The translations under genes were made by a program, and so were the position numbers. Shown here one piece after another: positions 36,100 to 44,977 of a stretch of DNA of 64,000 nt (its first letter is position 1; each line of letters begins with the position of its first letter). The notes beneath the pieces are model-generated. The model was given only the letters and a program-made list of their open reading frames with translations, was not told the origin of the DNA and did no database searches. Source of the DNA: CAYSYM01 sp964435115 (GTDB lineage Bacteria; Chloroflexota; UBA6077; CF-72); assembly GCA_964435115.1 (NCBI GenBank), contig CAYSYM010000013.1, forward strand, positions 4,614 through 68,613, written 5' to 3'.

Positions 36100-37323
36100 A
36101 TGGCCCACGACCCACGCCCCGTGACCCCTGATCGCGGGCGCCGCGAGCCCGAGCTGCTCGCGCGCGAGCTCAAGCTGTTCGCCCGTGAGCTGAGCTTCCA
36201 CCTGGTGGGCATCACCAGTCCGGAGCCGTTCGAGCGCGCCGAGCTGGACCTGGTACGGTGGCTTGAGGAAGGCCACCAGGGTGAGATGGCGTGGCTGAAC
36301 CAGGCCCGCGCCCGGCTGTCGTGCCGCCCGCAGGAGCTTCTGCCTGGAGCGCGGTCGCTCGTCGTGGTTGGCGTGTCGTACCGGACCGCCGAGCCGGGTA
36401 GCGACGCGCTGGGTGCGAGCGAACCCCGCGGCCGCGTCGCGCGCTACGCCTGGGGCTGGGATTACCACGACGCCATGCGCCGGCGGCTGCGCCAGCTCGC
36501 CGCGTTCCTCGCCAGCCGCGCGGAGACCGACGTGCGCTCGCGCGTCTTCGTCGACAGCGGGCCCCTGGTCGAGCGTGACGCGGCCGTCCGTGCGGGGCTG
36601 GGGTTCCGCGGCAAGAACACGAACGTGCTCACGCCGCTGGGGTCGTTCGTCTTCCTCGGCGCCCTCCTCACCGACGTGGCCCTTGCCTTCGACCAGCCCG
36701 TCCAGAAGGACTGCGGGCGGTGCCGGCTGTGCCTCGACGCCTGCCCCACGGACGCGCTGGCAACGCCGTACCACCTGGCCGCGGAGCGGTGCATCGCGTA
36801 CCTCACGATTGAGCATCGTGGCCCCGTGCCGGAGGAGCTGCGCGCCGCCATCGGCGACTGGGTCTTCGGCTGCGATATCTGCCAGGAGGTGTGCCCCTAC
36901 AACGCCTCCACGAACCGCCGGCCGCACGGGTGGGTCGAGTTCGAGCCGCGCCCGGAGATCGGCACGCGGCCCGCCCTGCCGGTCCTCATCTCGATGGACG
37001 ACGACTCGTTCCGACAGAGATTCAAGGGCTCGCCGATCAAGCGCGCACGGCGCCGGGGGCTCGCCCGCAACGCCGCGCTGGCCCTCGGCAACGCGGGCGA
37101 TCTCGCGGTGCTGCCCACCCTGGAGCAGGTGGCGCGGGCCGACCCCGAGCCGGTGGTGCGGGAGGCCGCCGCGTGGGCTGCCGCCCACCTGGCGCGTGAG
37201 ACCGTCGCCGGCGCGGGCCGACCATCCGCCGCTAACACGCGGGATGAGCGCCCAGGCCGGGCCACCAACCGGGGCGGGGCGGGCGCCAGGCCGTCGGCGG
37301 GTGGCTCACCGGGGCCGGGCTAG
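36100..37323 (+). CDS. queG: epoxyqueuosine reductase
   Basis: A 407-residue cobalamin- and iron-sulfur-dependent enzyme that makes queuosine in tRNA by reducing epoxyqueuosine. Features: GITSPEPF, YAWGWDYHDAMRRRL, FVDSGPLVERDAAVRAGLGFRGKN, two 4Fe-4S sets (CGRCRLCLDACPTDAL with Cys in AAERCIAYLTIEHRGP; CDICQEVCPYN), and a C-terminal HEAT-like repeat (RRRGLARNAALALGNAGD). ATG 36100 gives the normal length. The 3' end overlaps the convergent permease gene by 18 bp. Confidence 0.92.
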   Translation: MAHDPRPVTPDRGRREPELLARELKLFARELSFHLVGITSPEPFERAELDLVRWLEEGHQGEMAWLNQARARLSCRPQELLPGARSLVVVGVSYRTAEPGSDALGASEPRGRVARYAWGWDYHDAMRRRLRQLAAFLASRAETDVRSRVFVDSGPLVERDAAVRAGLGFRGKNTNVLTPLGSFVFLGALLTDVALAFDQPVQKDCGRCRLCLDACPTDALATPYHLAAERCIAYLTIEHRGPVPEELRAAIGDWVFGCDICQEVCPYNASTNRRPHGWVEFEPRPEIGTRPALPVLISMDDDSFRQRFKGSPIKRARRRGLARNAALALGNAGDLAVLPTLEQVARADPEPVVREAAAWAAAHLARETVAGAGRPSAANTRDERPGRATNRGGAGARPSAGGSPGPG

Positions 37324-37995
37324 CAGGCTCAGCGCCGCGTTCACGCCGAACGCCAGCACCAGCAGGACCAGCCCGAGACCGATGGCCAGGGCGAACTCAC
37401 CGCGGTTCGTTTCGAGGGCGATGGCGGTGGTCAGGATGCGTGTTTCACCCTTGATGTTGCCGCCGACCATGAGTGAGGCCCCGACCTCGGCGATGGCGCG
37501 GCCGAAGGCCGCGGCGACGGCCACCAGCACCTGGGGGAGCGCTGCCAGGACGAGCTCCCGCCCGGTGGCGAAGGTCCCGGCGCCGTCGACCCGGAGGGCG
37601 TGGTGGATGTCGGGATCGAGCAGCTCAATCGCCGCGCGGGTGAAGCCGGCCGCGATCGGCGCGGCGACGATGAACTGGGCCAGCACCATGGCCGGGGGCG
37701 TGTAGAGGAGCTGGAGCGGGCCGAACGGCCCGGTGCGCCACAGGAACAGGAGCACTACCAGGCCGACCACGACGGGCGGGAGGCCCATCCCGGTGTGGAC
37801 CACGGTTGCTACGGCCCGGCGGGCGGGAAACCGGCTCGCGGCGAGCAGGACGCCGGCCGGGACGCCCAGCGCTGCCGCGAGCAGGGTGGCCGAGAGCGAG
37901 ACGGCGAGCGACAGCCGCACGATCTCGACCAGCTCTGGGTCGCCGCGCAGGATGAGCCCGATGCCCTCCAGCAACCCCCGCCAGAGGAGCTCCAT
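37306..37995 (-). CDS. ABC permease, tungstate (TupB)-like
   Basis: A 229-residue membrane protein with about five or six helices and the binding-protein-dependent transport loop FGRAIAEVGASLMVGGNIKGETRILTTAIALE, closest in style to TupB/WtpB tungstate permeases. No TupA receptor or TupC ATPase gene is adjacent, which is unusual because these are normally a three-gene operon. Start ATG 37995 after GGGGCGGGG. Specificity is inferred from motif resemblance. Confidence 0.8.
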   Translation of the reverse strand: MELLWRGLLEGIGLILRGDPELVEIVRLSLAVSLSATLLAAALGVPAGVLLAASRFPARRAVATVVHTGMGLPPVVVGLVVLLFLWRTGPFGPLQLLYTPPAMVLAQFIVAAPIAAGFTRAAIELLDPDIHHALRVDGAGTFATGRELVLAALPQVLVAVAAAFGRAIAEVGASLMVGGNIKGETRILTTAIALETNRGEFALAIGLGLVLLVLAFGVNAALSLLARPR

Positions 37996-38083
37996 CCCCG
38001 CCCCTACCGGCCCGCCCGGTCCGGGCGTGTGCCGGCGCTGGGGACGGCCAGCGGTGGTGCGAGCGTCGGGTCCAGGGTAGGGG

Positions 38084-38494
38084 TTACGCTGCTCTCACCC
38101 GTCCATTCTGAGAGCGCAGCAGGTGAGCAGCGATGATGCTCCGCAGCTCCTGGCTCGCCATCGCCGCACGCACGAGCCGCTGCAACACCACCGTCGTCGG
38201 CTCGGACGTCGGCAGCCGGTAGCTGGTGTCGGACGGATCGCCGCTGCGCATCTCCTCTACCACATCTTCCCTGGCCAGCTCGCCGAGCGCGCGCTCGACG
38301 AGGCGCTCGGGCGTGTGGATGGAGCGCGCGATGTCCTCCACCCCCAGCCACCGGCCGGGGCGCTCCGACATCAGCCGCAGGGTGTCCCACTTGACCGGCG
38401 TCGTCACGTGACACTTCACGAATGCCAGGATCGCGGGGTCCAGCTCGGACCCTCGAAGGGCGGGCGCTCCCGCCACCGGAACAGACAGGTCCAT
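38084..38494 (-). CDS. winged-helix DNA-binding protein (136 aa)
   Basis: A small predicted regulator. The region WDTLRLMSERPGRWLGVEDIARSIHTPERLVERALGELAREDVVEE is a winged-helix pattern as in MarR/ArsR-type proteins, followed by a two-strand wing (SYRLPT) and a helical tail. It has one Cys. GAGGGAGAC precedes the ATG. It lies downstream of the Gld-like ABC operon on the same strand, 265 bp away, and could be its regulator (inference). Confidence 0.7.
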   Translation of the reverse strand: MDLSVPVAGAPALRGSELDPAILAFVKCHVTTPVKWDTLRLMSERPGRWLGVEDIARSIHTPERLVERALGELAREDVVEEMRSGDPSDTSYRLPTSEPTTVVLQRLVRAAMASQELRSIIAAHLLRSQNGRVRAA

Positions 38495-38758
38495 GTCTCC
38501 CTCACGTCGTTGTGAGCCAGTACATCCCCAGCCGTCGACGCTGACGGCTCACCGACCAGTCTAGCGCATCGGGCCGCAGATGGAAGACCCGCGGAGGCCT
38601 TGCCGCCCGCCGGTGGCGAGGTTGTGTCGCGGTGGCGCCACCTTGCAGGACACAGGCCAGGCGCTGGGCGGCGGAACGCCGGCGCGACGAGACTGCCGGA
38701 ACCTCCGTCTGGCATCGGCCACCTGAGGGCAGGGCAAGACCCGGCCGCCTCATCGGCC

Positions 38759-39391
38759 TCAGGGAGTCGGTGTGGCCTGGGGGGAGGCAGCGGGCGATGG
38801 CGAGGCCGGCGGTGTCGGGGTGCCCGTGGGGCTCGGCCGCGGTGTTGGCGTGGGCGGCTCCTTCGGGTCGTTCGCCAGCCGCTGTACGTCGTTTGGGAAC
38901 TGCGTCGGCACCACGAACACGTCGCTTCCGTCCGCCTTCCTGGCGTATGTCCCGGTACCCGTCGGCGTCGTGTCGCCGAGCTGGAGGGTGTACGTCGTCC
39001 CATCGGCCAGCTCCGCGGTCGCTTCCACCTTCGGCTCCGCCAGGCCGAACTGCTTGAGGTCGCCCCCCGTCTCGCCCACGCGCTTGGTCCCCCTGAGCTG
39101 GCTCATGCGGATGAGCAGACTGGTGAGCGCCGTCTTGTTCGGCGGCTCCTCACTCCCGGCGATCTTCCAGTTCGATTCGCCGTCCTTCTCGAAGCGGACC
39201 GTCTTGTCGCCGGACCGGGCGACGAAGGCCGTGGCCTGTCGGTCGTCGAACTGGTAGATCGCCAGCGCTTCGTCCTGCGCGGCCTCCGCCGTGGCCTGGG
39301 ACTGGCCGACCTTGAAGCGGTCGAGCCCCACGACGACGGCGGCGAGAAGCGCCAGGACGACCAGGAAACCCGCCGTGACTTTGAGGTTCAT
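38759..39391 (-). CDS. DUF4340 domain protein
   Basis: A 210-residue membrane-anchored protein. One N-terminal helix (LKVTAGFLVVLALLAAVVVGL) is followed by the DUF4340 beta-rich region (VRFEKDGESNWKIAGSEEPPNKTAL, FGLAEPKVEATAELADGTTYTLQLGD) and a Pro/Thr/Ser tail. DUF4340 proteins nearly always follow Gld-type ABC exporters. Length is at the short end for the family. ATG 39391 preferred over an upstream frame extension. Confidence 0.85.
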   Translation of the reverse strand: MNLKVTAGFLVVLALLAAVVVGLDRFKVGQSQATAEAAQDEALAIYQFDDRQATAFVARSGDKTVRFEKDGESNWKIAGSEEPPNKTALTSLLIRMSQLRGTKRVGETGGDLKQFGLAEPKVEATAELADGTTYTLQLGDTTPTGTGTYARKADGSDVFVVPTQFPNDVQRLANDPKEPPTPTPRPSPTGTPTPPASPSPAASPQATPTP

Positions 39392-39434
39392 CGGCCAATC
39401 CCTGCCAGGCTCGTGGGTCGAGCGGAGGGCGCAG

Positions 39435-41018
39435 TCACCGGCGCGTCCACCAGACGGCAACCCCTGCCGCCAGGACGCCGAGCGGAAGCAGCAGGACCGT
39501 AGCGAGGAACATCAGGTTGAGCTGGCCGCCCGTCAGCAGCATCGAGCGGGACTCGAATGGTCGCGGCCGGATGGCGACCAGGTCGGTTTGATCCGCCAGC
39601 CAGTTCGCTGCGTTCAGGAACAGGTCCAGATTCCCGGCCGGCGCGTTGATGGAGAGCGAGGCGTTAGCCACGAAGTTCGCCGTGCCAATCAGGAACAGCC
39701 GTGCCGTACGCACCTGCTGCCCCTGCTCGGTGCCCGTGCCTGCCACATCCTGCTCGATCGCCACCACGAGGGCCAGCGGCCCCGGCTTGTCGTCCGGGTC
39801 CTGGGTGATCTGGCGCGACTGGATCTGCTGCTGGCTCGTCTCGGCCCAGCTACGCTCGGTCGTCTGGGCGAGCGGCGAGACGGACGCGCCAGTCGGGGCC
39901 TGGGCGGGGAAGGTGAAGTTGGTGGCGCCGGGGAAGAACGTGGCGAGGCGCAGGTCCTGCGTGGTCACGTGGAACGGGTAGCTATCGACCACGGGGACGC
40001 CGGCATCGCCGGCGAGCGCCCGGCCGGGGTCGAACACCGGCAGACCCGTCGCCTGCACCTCCCACCGCTGGAAGATCTCGTTGAAGTCGGCCTTCGTCTG
40101 AGGGTCGAGCAGGAAGATGACCTTGCCGCCCCCGTCGATGTAGGCCCGCAGCGCCTGCATCTCCTCGGGCAGGAAGGGGTTGGTCGGCCCTGCGATCACC
40201 AGCCCGTCGGCATCGTCCGGAACCGCCCGCGTCGCGGCCAGGTTGACCGTGGCGGCCGTGAAGTTGTCGCGCTCGAGCGCCTGCTTGAGCTGGCCGTAGT
40301 CGCCTCGCTCGAAGCCGTCGAGATTGCGCTCGCCGTGGCCTGTCGTGAAGTAGAGCTTCTTCGCCGGCCGGGTGAGCTTGATGAGCGCGGTGGTCACGTC
40401 CCGCTCAGTCGTGCCGGTGCTGTTCTGCTTCTTGTCGCCCATCTGGAAGACGGTCGTCCCGTACTCGCGGATGCCGGCCGCGATCGCCTCGCTGGGCCGC
40501 TGGTCCGGGTCGACGAACTCGTAGGTGAGCTTGCCGCCGGAGCGCCGGGCGTAGTCGCTCAACAGCCCTTCGTACTCGGACCGGCTGGGGTTGGTAGCCT
40601 CGAAGTAGGCGGTGGCCTTGACCGGCTCCGGGAGCGACTCGGCCAGCTTGATGCTCTGGTCGGAGAGGGTGAACTGGCCACTGGCGGTCAGGTCCCACGT
40701 GGTCTGGTAGCGCGAGCCGAGGACATTCACCAGGCCGAGGATCAGGACGATGGCGAGCGCGATCAGCAGGGTATTGCCGCTGTAGAGGGCCGCGCGACTG
40801 GTGAACCGCTGCCACACGTCCTCGGGATCGAGCGCGACAACGACGCCGATGAATAGGACGCCGCTCGCCAGCAGGACGCGCGGCCAGAGGCCGAACTGTC
40901 CCTCCACGAACCAGTACGCTAGCCCGGCGAGCACGGCGAACACGCCGAGGGCCAGCAGCGGCATCCGCACCCGGCCTGCGAGCGAGGCGGCCGGGGCGGC
41001 CGATCCTCGGGCCGCCAT
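39435..41018 (-). CDS. Gld-type ABC transporter accessory protein (GldG-like)
   Basis: A 527-residue protein of the ABC_transp_aux/GldG family. Three membrane helices lie at the N-terminus, then a large extracytoplasmic domain (YQTTWDLTASGQFTLSDQSIKL; KKLYFTTGHGERNLDGFERGDYGQLKQAL; GKVIFLLDPQ) and a C-terminal helix with WWTRR. In gliding bacteria GldG works with GldA/GldF, but the module is widespread outside gliders. It starts 2 bases after the permease stop. Confidence 0.88.
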   Translation of the reverse strand: MAARGSAAPAASLAGRVRMPLLALGVFAVLAGLAYWFVEGQFGLWPRVLLASGVLFIGVVVALDPEDVWQRFTSRAALYSGNTLLIALAIVLILGLVNVLGSRYQTTWDLTASGQFTLSDQSIKLAESLPEPVKATAYFEATNPSRSEYEGLLSDYARRSGGKLTYEFVDPDQRPSEAIAAGIREYGTTVFQMGDKKQNSTGTTERDVTTALIKLTRPAKKLYFTTGHGERNLDGFERGDYGQLKQALERDNFTAATVNLAATRAVPDDADGLVIAGPTNPFLPEEMQALRAYIDGGGKVIFLLDPQTKADFNEIFQRWEVQATGLPVFDPGRALAGDAGVPVVDSYPFHVTTQDLRLATFFPGATNFTFPAQAPTGASVSPLAQTTERSWAETSQQQIQSRQITQDPDDKPGPLALVVAIEQDVAGTGTEQGQQVRTARLFLIGTANFVANASLSINAPAGNLDLFLNAANWLADQTDLVAIRPRPFESRSMLLTGGQLNLMFLATVLLLPLGVLAAGVAVWWTRR

Positions 41019-41020
41019 GC

Positions 41021-41731
41021 TTAGCGGACCCTCCGTGCCTGGAGGGTGAGCGTGCTCAGCCCCAGGCCCGCGGCGACGAGCGTCAGGTAGTAGACGACGT
41101 CCTTGGTGTTGACGACGCCGCGCAGGAAGTCGTTGAAGTGGTTCACGATACTGAGGTAGCTGACGATGGTCCCGGCCGTGCCGCCCAGGAACTGGCCGAG
41201 GACGTCGCTCAGCCAGAAGACGAGCAGGAGCGCGAACGTCAGCAGCGCGGCGACGATCTGGTTCTGGGTGAGGCTGGACGCCCACAGCCCGAGCGCCAGG
41301 AAGGCCGCGCCCTGGAGCACCACGCCCAGGTAGCCGGTGAGGATCGGCCCGCGGTCCGGGTTCCCCCAGGCGAAGAGGAACACCACGTAGACCAGGGTGA
41401 GGGCGAGCATGAGGAGCACCAGTGCCAGGCTGGCCAGGAACTTCCCCAGCACCACCTCCCACTCCTGGACCGGATTGGTCATCAGCAGCTCGATCGTGCC
41501 GGTGCGCAGCTCCTCGGCCAGGAGGCGCATGCTGATCGCGGGGATGATGAAGAGGAACAGCACCGAGACGTTCTGGGTGAGGCCGCGGAGCGTCGCCTCC
41601 CGGGTCACGTTGACACCGCCGAAGAACAGGTAGCCGGCGAGGAGGAGGAACAGCGCCATGACCACGTAGGCGAGCGGGGAGACGAAGTAGCTGCGCAGCT
41701 CGCGCAGCGTGACGGCCGCCACGTTCCTCAT
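41021..41731 (-). CDS. ABC-2 type permease (GldF-like)
   Basis: A 236-residue permease with six membrane helices: VTLRELRSYFVSPLAYVVMA at the start, LLAEELRTGTIELLMTNPV (the cytosolic coupling loop typical of the family), and IVNHFNDFLRGVVNTKDVVYY near the end. ATG at 41731 overlaps the ATPase stop as ATGA, indicating translational coupling. Confidence 0.9.
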   Translation of the reverse strand: MRNVAAVTLRELRSYFVSPLAYVVMALFLLLAGYLFFGGVNVTREATLRGLTQNVSVLFLFIIPAISMRLLAEELRTGTIELLMTNPVQEWEVVLGKFLASLALVLLMLALTLVYVVFLFAWGNPDRGPILTGYLGVVLQGAAFLALGLWASSLTQNQIVAALLTFALLLVFWLSDVLGQFLGGTAGTIVSYLSIVNHFNDFLRGVVNTKDVVYYLTLVAAGLGLSTLTLQARRVR

Positions 41732-42687
41732 GCGCGTGCCCGTGCCGCTGGTTCGGTGGTGGTGAGCTGCAGGAAGATCTCCTCCAGGCTGAGGTGGGCG
41801 CGCCGCAGCTCGAGCAGGCCCCACCCGCCCCGGACGATCGCCTGCGCCATTGCCTCGCGCACGTCCGCGCCGACGTCGCTCTGGACGGTGAACTCGTGGA
41901 TCCCCTCCGGGCGGCGGGCGCCGTCCGTTCCGATGTCCACGCTCGTGACGTGCGGAATGGCCTTCAGCGTTCTGGCGATGGTGTCGCGCGGCCCGCGCAC
42001 CGTCACGGCGATGCTCTCGGCGCCCTTCAAGCGCCGATCCAGGTTGGCGGGCGTATCCTCGGCCACCACCCGGCCATTGGCGATGATGACCACCCGTGTG
42101 CAGGAGGCGGCGACCTCAGGCAGGACATGGGTGCTCAAGATGAGAGTGTGCTCGCCGCCGAGCGACTTGACCAGGTTGCGGGTCTCGATGATCTGCTTCG
42201 GGTCGAGCCCGCTGGTCGGCTCGTCGAGAATGAGCACCGGTGGATCGCCGAGCAGCGCCTGGGCCAGACCCACCCGCTGCCGCAGCCCCTTGGAGAGCTT
42301 CCCGATCTGGTCGTCAGCCCGGAACGCGATGCGCGCCTTCTCCATGGCGCGGTCCACCTCCGGCCGGCGCTTCTTCACGCCCTTGATCTTGGCCATGAAG
42401 TCCAAGTACGAGCGCACCGACATCTCGGGGTAGAGCGGCACGCTCTCCGGCAGGTACCCGATCTTCGAGCGGGCCTGCAGCGACTGGCTGGCGACATCGT
42501 ACCCGGCGACCTCCGCCCGGCCGCCCGACGGCGGGAGGTACCCGGTCAGGACGCGCATGGTGGTGGTCTTCCCGGCCCCGTTTGGACCCAGGAAACCGAG
42601 CACTTCGCCCCTGGCGACGCTGAACGAGACGTCCGCGACCGCAACTCGGGGGCCGAAGTGTTTGCTCAGGTGGTCGACGCGGATCAT
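41728..42687 (-). CDS. ABC transporter ATP-binding protein (GldA-like)
   Basis: A 319-residue ATPase. Walker A GPNGAGKTT, Q-loop region YLPESVPLYPEM, signature LSKGLRQRVGLAQAL, Walker B VLILDEPTSGLD and STHVLPEV. A C-terminal regulatory extension carries an RNA/ACT-like segment (ESIAVTVRGPRDTIARTLKAI). ATG 42687 has GGAGG upstream. First gene of a four-gene operon: ATPase, permease, GldG-like, DUF4340. Substrate unknown. Confidence 0.93.
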   Translation of the reverse strand: MIRVDHLSKHFGPRVAVADVSFSVARGEVLGFLGPNGAGKTTTMRVLTGYLPPSGGRAEVAGYDVASQSLQARSKIGYLPESVPLYPEMSVRSYLDFMAKIKGVKKRRPEVDRAMEKARIAFRADDQIGKLSKGLRQRVGLAQALLGDPPVLILDEPTSGLDPKQIIETRNLVKSLGGEHTLILSTHVLPEVAASCTRVVIIANGRVVAEDTPANLDRRLKGAESIAVTVRGPRDTIARTLKAIPHVTSVDIGTDGARRPEGIHEFTVQSDVGADVREAMAQAIVRGGWGLLELRRAHLSLEEIFLQLTTTEPAARARA

Positions 42688-42862
42688 GCCGCGCCTCCAC
42701 AACAGTGGGGGACAGTGATGCTCATCTCGCTCCCACAGCAGGGGGGAACGCGTGACTGGGAAGTGGCCGGCGAACCGGCTGGCCTGTCGCTACGGGCGCG
42801 CCGGCTGTGGGCAGGCGCGACGCGACTCGGGGCCCGCCGCCACGGACCCGCCGCTGCGGTGG

Positions 42863-42891
42863 AGTATAGGTTTGCCCCTCCGGGGGAGCAA
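42863..42891 (-). promoter_or_regulatory. promoter of the Gld-like ABC operon with spacer palindrome
   Basis: On the minus strand TTGCTC (42891-42886) and TATACT (42868-42863) are exactly 17 bp apart. The spacer plus -35 forms an 18-of-22 palindrome at 42871-42892 (TTTGC...GCAAA around CCCCTCCGGGGG), a good position for a repressor. The untranslated leader to ATG 42687 would be about 170 bases; nothing else is recognised in the 42688-43043 gap, which also holds the divergent coaD promoter. Confidence 0.6.
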
Positions 42892-43043
42892 AGTGCAAAA
42901 GGTAAGAGTTCTGTAAAACGTCGCCATCGGGCTCGCCCGGTGCCGGACGCGCGACGGGTCCGGAGACAAGCACCCGCCGGGTCTGCCATCCTCAGGGGAG
43001 CCCCCGGGCGGCATCGGCGCGAAGAGACATGGGAGAGTGAGAC

Positions 43044-43658
43044 ATGGAGCAGGGGCGAGGTCCGGAGTCCATGGGCGTCCCGGCGCGGCGACCGCGCACG
43101 GCCATCTACCCTGGCGTGTTCGATCCGCCCACGCTCGCCCACATGGAGATCATCGAGACCGCCCTCGGCCTCTTCGATCGGCTGGTGGTGGTCGTCGGCG
43201 TGAACCCGAGCAAGGCGCAGACGATGTTCAGCGCGGAGGAGCGTGTCCAGCTCCTGCGGGCCTCGCTGACCGAGGGGCAACGGAGGCGGGTGGACGTGGT
43301 GGCCCACTCCGGGCTGACGGCGCCATTCGCCCAGGAGCTCGGCGCCAGCGCCATCGTCCGTGGGATGCGGCCGGTCACCGACCCCGACTACGAGATCGCG
43401 CTCAGTTTGATGAACGCGAAGCTGGCGCCCTTGATCCCGACCGTCCTCCTGGTAGCCCGGGCGGACCACGTCTACCTGTCGAGCACGTTCGTCCGCGACA
43501 CGGCGCGCCTGGGCGGCATGATCGTACCCGGCTCCGTGCCGGAGCCGGTCGAAGCAGCCCTGCGCCGCTTCTTCCCGAGCGCCGGAGGGGACTCGGGGGG
43601 AGCGCTGGCTGGCGCCGAGGACGCCTCAGTGTCGCCGGTGCCTGCCGGCGAGCAGTAG
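43044..43658 (+). CDS. coaD: phosphopantetheine adenylyltransferase
   Basis: A 204-residue nucleotidyltransferase of coenzyme A synthesis. Motifs: IYPGVFDPPTLAHMEII (TxxH in place of the commoner TNGH), VGVNPSKAQTMFSAEERV, IVRGMRPVTDPDYEIALSLMN and YLSSTFVRDTARLGG. It carries an N-terminal extension of 18 residues and a 30-residue Gly/Ala/Glu tail. GGGAGAGTGAG precedes the ATG. Confidence 0.85.
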   Translation: MEQGRGPESMGVPARRPRTAIYPGVFDPPTLAHMEIIETALGLFDRLVVVVGVNPSKAQTMFSAEERVQLLRASLTEGQRRRVDVVAHSGLTAPFAQELGASAIVRGMRPVTDPDYEIALSLMNAKLAPLIPTVLLVARADHVYLSSTFVRDTARLGGMIVPGSVPEPVEAALRRFFPSAGGDSGGALAGAEDASVSPVPAGEQ

Positions 43659-43773
43659 GGCGAAAACTCAACCGTCGCGAGACATCCGTCTTTACCACCG
43701 GGCCGTATGGTAGGAGAGGCCTCCCGACCATGCTTGCCCGAGGAGCCTGGAGCGTCACCGTGGAGCGCACAGG

Positions 43774-44748
43774 GTGAGTCACGTGCTCGCGAGGTCGCCC
43801 CGCGGCCCCGAATGTCGTGAGGATCAGGCCGCGTGGGGCGTTCGAGCGGGCGGCCGCCTCCCTCGGCACGTCGGCGAGCGGCTGGTCGGCCGGTCCACCG
43901 CGTCGCGACTCGGGAGCGCGCTGATCGCGGGGGGGCTGGCGCTCCTGGCATACGCGCTGCTGTGGCAGCTTGGGCTCGCCCCAGGGAGCCGCGTCACGCT
44001 GCCCGCGCCGGTGGCCCTCGAACGCGGCTCGCAGCCCAGGCCAGGCGCGTGGGCCCCCAGTGGCCGGGAATCCCCGTCGCCAGGGGCCGCGGGCTCCGCC
44101 GCCCGGGCAGGCAGTGCGGAGCGTTCGGACCAGCTAGGCGGGGAGCCGGCGGCGCTGGAGAGCGTCGGGCGGGCGGCGGGCCCGGCCGGGCCCGAGCCGG
44201 CGCGCGTCGCAGAAGCGCCCGCCCTCCTCGCCCGGGCCGAACCGTTCCAGGTGGCCGACCGCGCCGATCGCGTGGAGGCGGCCGCCCGGCCGCGCCCCGG
44301 GTACGCGGTGCGGCTGGCCATCCCGGCCATCAAGGTCGACACCGAGGTGGTGCAGGCGGGGATCACGCTGAACGCGGCCGGCGAGCCAGAGTGGGAGACG
44401 GTCCCCTTCGTCGCCGCACACTACGGCGACCTGACGGCGCTCGTGGGCGCTCCGGGCAACGCGGTCATCTCCGGCCACGTGGCCACCATCAACCAGGGCA
44501 ACGTGTTCCGCTTCCTCTACCAGGTGGACCTCGGCGACGAGGTCCAGGTGTGGGACGACCACGGCGAGCTGCACCGCTTCGCGGTGGCCGAGGTGAAGCT
44601 CGTGCCGCCCACCGACACCTCGGTCATGCTGCCGACGCCTGACCCGACCCTGACGCTCATCACCTGTGGCGGCACCTTCGACCCGGTCCGCCGCGAGTTC
44701 TCCGACCGCCTCATCGTCGTCGCCAAGCCGATTCCACCCGACAGCTAG
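43774..44748 (+). CDS. sortase family transpeptidase
   Basis: A 324-residue membrane-anchored sortase. One N-terminal helix (SALIAGGLALLAYALLWQLG), a long Pro/Ala/Gly-rich spacer to residue 175, then the sortase beta-barrel: LAIPAIKVDTEVVQAG, catalytic His235 (ISGHVATI), Cys298 (LTLITCGGTFDP) and Arg312 (FSDRLIVVA). The spacing and TLITCGG resemble class E/F housekeeping-like sortases. No LPxTG-type substrate gene is seen nearby. GTG start at 43774; the spacer length is unusual. Confidence 0.88.
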   Translation: MSHVLARSPRGPECREDQAAWGVRAGGRLPRHVGERLVGRSTASRLGSALIAGGLALLAYALLWQLGLAPGSRVTLPAPVALERGSQPRPGAWAPSGRESPSPGAAGSAARAGSAERSDQLGGEPAALESVGRAAGPAGPEPARVAEAPALLARAEPFQVADRADRVEAAARPRPGYAVRLAIPAIKVDTEVVQAGITLNAAGEPEWETVPFVAAHYGDLTALVGAPGNAVISGHVATINQGNVFRFLYQVDLGDEVQVWDDHGELHRFAVAEVKLVPPTDTSVMLPTPDPTLTLITCGGTFDPVRREFSDRLIVVAKPIPPDS

Positions 44749-44918
44749 AGCCTTCGGGTTGGGCGGCGATCAACGCGCAGTGCCAGGGCCTCGACCCTAG
44801 CGAGAGCCTCGTCGCGTGTCTGGCCTTAGGCGAGGACGCCCGGTAGACTGACCACTTCGGCCAGCCAGCGCCCATCGTCCTCGCGTTCGAGCTGGATGCG
44901 CAACGGACCGACGGCCAT
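44745..44918 (-). pseudogene. HicB-family antitoxin broken by one stop codon
   Basis: Translating the minus strand from ATG 44918 gives RIQLEREDDGRWLAEVVSLPGVLA, then TAA at 44828-44826, then GQTRDEALARVEALALRV. This is the HicB/UPF0150 fold, where the residue at the stop is normally Tyr before GxT. A single third-base change (TAC or TAT to TAA) explains it. The remaining frame ends at 44745, where its TAG overlaps the sortase stop codon. No HicA partner is adjacent. Confidence 0.75.
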
Positions 44919-44977
44919 GGCGGCAGGATACCACCGCCGCGGCGCACGAAGGCGCGGCCGACGCTACACTTGACGTG

